A model generated the notes under the pieces. That model was not told where the DNA came from. It made no database searches and saw only the letters and a list, made by a program, of their open reading frames with translations. Source: Verrucomicrobiota bacterium (GTDB lineage Bacteria; Verrucomicrobiota; Verrucomicrobiia; Methylacidiphilales; Verrucolacustridaceae). Taken from it: a stretch of 8,186 bases of DNA. The stretch is taken from assembly GCA_010028775.1 (NCBI GenBank), contig RHAF01000056.1, positions 1 through 8,186 on the forward strand, given 5' to 3'. Shown here piece by piece: positions 6,617-8,186 of the stretch (position 1 is its first letter; every line of letters begins with the position of its first letter). Both the position numbers and the translations under genes were made by a program.

Positions 6617-7774
6617 ATGTCCGCCAAAAAGGATTATTACGAGGTGCTCGGGGTGGCCCGTGGCGCTTCCGCGGAGGACATCAAAAAGGCCTACCGCAAA
6701 ATGGCCATCCAACATCACCCCGACAAACACAAGGGCGATAAAAAAGCAGAGGAGAAATTCAAGGAAATCGGCGAGGCTTACGAGGTCCTTTCCGACCCCC
6801 AGAAAAGGGACGCCTACGACCGCTTTGGTCACCGGGCATTTGCCCCTGGAGGCGGCATGGGCGGGGCAGGGTTTCACGATCCGTTCGAGGTCTTCCGTGA
6901 GGTCTTCAGTTCCGGGGGCGTCGGGGGAGGAATTTTTGGCGACATCTTCGAGGGGGCGTTCGGTGGCGGAGGCGGGGGACGCCGGGGCGGACGATCCAAT
7001 CAGGGCTCCGACCTCCGTTATGACCTGGAAATCGACTTTCTTGAGGCTGTCCTGGGTTGCGAAAAGGAGATTACCCTCCGCCGACCTGTTCCCTGCTCCG
7101 CCTGCGAGGGCAGCGGGGCCGCCTCTGGCTCCAAGGTGGTCTCCTGCCCGACTTGCCGCGGCCAGGGTCAAGTCGCCGTCAACCGCGGTTTTTTCTCCAT
7201 CGCCCAAACCTGCCCCAAATGCGGTGGCTCGGGCCAATCCATCCAGCATCCCTGCAAGAAATGCCACGGCGAAGGCCGGGTGGAGGAAAACGCACGCATC
7301 AAACTCAAGATCCCCGCGGGGGTGGACACGGGATCCCGTCTGCGTTCCGCCGGCCAGGGCGAGGCTGGACCTCGGGGGGGCAAAGCCGGCGATCTTTATG
7401 TCGTGCTTTCCGTCGCCGCCCATCCGGTCTTTCAACGGGAGGAGGACGACCTTTTTTGCGAGGTCCCCGTTTCTTTTTCCCAACTTGCCCTCGGCACGGA
7501 AATCAGCGTCCCCAGCCTTGATGGGGAACTGAAACTCAAGATCCCCGCGGGCACCGCCTCCGACAAGGTCTTCCGCCTGCGTGACCAGGGCGTCCCCTCG
7601 GTTTCCGGTCGTGGCCGCGGCGACCTCCATATCCGCGTCCATATCGAGGTTCCAAAACACCTCAACCATGCACAAAAAGAGGCCCTTGAGCAGTTTGCCC
7701 GCCTTTGCGACGAGTCCACCCATCCCGAAGGCCAATCCTTCCTCGAAAAAGCCCGCAAGCTCTTCAAGGGCTGA
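6617..7774 (+). CDS. dnaJ: DnaJ (Hsp40), type I J-domain co-chaperone
   Basis: 385 residues with the full type I layout. The J domain spans about 5-72 with the HPD triad at 34-36. A Gly/Phe-rich linker follows (about 76-130, including a run of five glycines). The zinc domain has four CxxCxGxG repeats (Cys 160/163, 177/180, 199/202, 213/216), all intact. Two C-terminal substrate-binding barrels follow, with KIPAGVDTGSRLR and KIPAGTASDKVFRLRDQG, then GDLHIRVHIEVPKHL and a short dimerisation tail. DnaJ delivers unfolded clients to DnaK and stimulates its ATPase through HPD. The ATG lies 3 nt after the grpE stop with no Shine-Dalgarno sequence, so coupling to grpE translation is likely. rsmE follows 5 nt downstream. 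No defect is seen. Confidence 0.98.
   Translation: MSAKKDYYEVLGVARGASAEDIKKAYRKMAIQHHPDKHKGDKKAEEKFKEIGEAYEVLSDPQKRDAYDRFGHRAFAPGGGMGGAGFHDPFEVFREVFSSGGVGGGIFGDIFEGAFGGGGGGRRGGRSNQGSDLRYDLEIDFLEAVLGCEKEITLRRPVPCSACEGSGAASGSKVVSCPTCRGQGQVAVNRGFFSIAQTCPKCGGSGQSIQHPCKKCHGEGRVEENARIKLKIPAGVDTGSRLRSAGQGEAGPRGGKAGDLYVVLSVAAHPVFQREEDDLFCEVPVSFSQLALGTEISVPSLDGELKLKIPAGTASDKVFRLRDQGVPSVSGRGRGDLHIRVHIEVPKHLNHAQKEALEQFARLCDESTHPEGQSFLEKARKLFKG
7301..7551 (+). repeat. 20-bp exact direct repeat inside dnaJ
   Basis: The same 20 bases occur at 7301-7320 and 7532-7551, 231 bp (77 codons) apart and in the same frame. Each encodes the KLKIPAG strand of one of the two C-terminal barrels of DnaJ. The protein motif is conserved in both barrels across the family; exact DNA identity is more than the protein requires. 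Recombination between the copies would delete 77 codons in frame. Confidence 0.75.
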
Positions 7775-7779
7775 ACCCT

Positions 7780-8186
7780 GTGGCCGGTCACCGTTTTTTC
7801 AACCCCAGCCTGTCCTCCGAAAAGCTCTCGCCGGAGGAGTCCCATCACGCCCTGGATGTTCTCCGGTTGCGCCCGGGGGATTCGGCCGTGGTCTTCGACG
7901 GACGGGGCGCCGAGGCACGGGTTCGTATCGAGGAGGCGAACTCCGGCGGGGTGACCTACAAGATTCTCTCCTCGTCCAAAACTCCCCGCCCCGCCTGCCG
8001 GATTCGTTTCGGCCAGGCGATGATCAAACCCGCCGGCATGGAACTCCTCATCCAGAAACTAACCGAACTCGGCGTCTCCGAGATCTGGCCGATCGCCTCC
8101 GAGCGGTCCGTACCCAAACCGGGCGGGGAAAAACGCATCTCCCTGCGCTGGGAGACCATCGCCCTCGCCGCCTGCAAACAGTCGGG
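7780..8186 (+). CDS. rsmE: 16S rRNA m3U1498 methyltransferase RsmE (3' truncated)
   Basis: The frame runs from GTG 7780 to the window edge with no stop: 135 complete codons of a protein usually near 240 residues. Family features: the GHRFFNP start, SHHALDVLRLRPGDSAVVFDGRG (PUA-like RNA-binding N-domain), then GQAMIKPAGMELLIQKLTELGVSEIWPIASERSV at the beginning of the SPOUT methyltransferase domain, and RWETIALAACKQS. RsmE methylates N3 of U1498 in 16S rRNA within the 30S subunit, using S-adenosylmethionine. The SAM-binding knot lies beyond the window. GTG is chosen because it places RFF near the N-terminus as usual and sits 5 nt after the dnaJ stop; AAGGG at 7766-7770 is a weak possible Shine-Dalgarno sequence. 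It is probably cotranscribed with grpE-dnaJ. Confidence 0.93.
   Translation, partial: MAGHRFFNPSLSSEKLSPEESHHALDVLRLRPGDSAVVFDGRGAEARVRIEEANSGGVTYKILSSSKTPRPACRIRFGQAMIKPAGMELLIQKLTELGVSEIWPIASERSVPKPGGEKRISLRWETIALAACKQS

Noticed and set aside
5894..7735. 613-codon open frame on the minus strand opposite grpE and dnaJ
   Set aside because: It covers two certain genes in full. The translation is low-complexity (Gly/Ala/Val-rich), with no recognisable domain. It is an antisense shadow of C-ending codons in a GC-rich genome.
1..8186. CRISPR array, insertion sequence, tRNA, toxin-antitoxin or defence island
   Set aside because: No spaced repeats, terminal inverted repeats, transposase motifs or cloverleaf structures were seen; all substantial space is taken by + strand genes with clear or plausible identities.

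Overview
The window is a GC-rich stretch (by eye about 60% or a little more) of an ordinary bacterial chromosome. Every gene lies on the + strand and coding density is very high. Gene content is housekeeping: translation (L21, L27), nucleotide excision repair (a UvrA-family ATPase), an exported TPR protein, the Hsp70 co-chaperones GrpE and DnaJ, and the start of an RsmE-type rRNA methyltransferase. Phylum is an inference. L27 begins MAHKKGQG with no cleavable extension, several starts lack a Shine-Dalgarno sequence, and the signal peptide plus periplasmic-type TPR protein suggests a Gram-negative envelope. I lean towards the Planctomycetes-Verrucomicrobia-Chlamydiae group, probably Verrucomicrobiota, with moderate to low confidence.

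Layout: (1) 1-521, the 3' end of rplU and complete rpmA, 14 nt apart. (2) 552-5878, a 945-residue UvrA-family protein with a GTG start, whose stop codon overlaps the start of an 830-residue exported TPR protein (ATGA). The first four genes look like one transcription unit. (3) 5879-6034, the only real intergenic gap (156 nt), AT-richer than its surroundings, with a perfect TTGACA box and a possible heat-shock-type promoter. (4) 6035-8186, grpE, dnaJ and rsmE with gaps of 3 and 5 nt, a second transcription unit running off the right edge.

How the genes work together: L21 and L27 are large-subunit ribosomal proteins. GrpE (nucleotide exchange) and DnaJ (J-domain activation, substrate delivery) serve DnaK, which is not in the window. 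RsmE would methylate U1498 of 16S rRNA. The UvrA and the TPR protein have no obvious functional link although they are translationally coupled. That pair, with the sequence divergence of the UvrA, is the least ordinary thing here. I see no mobile element, CRISPR array, tRNA, rRNA or defence system.
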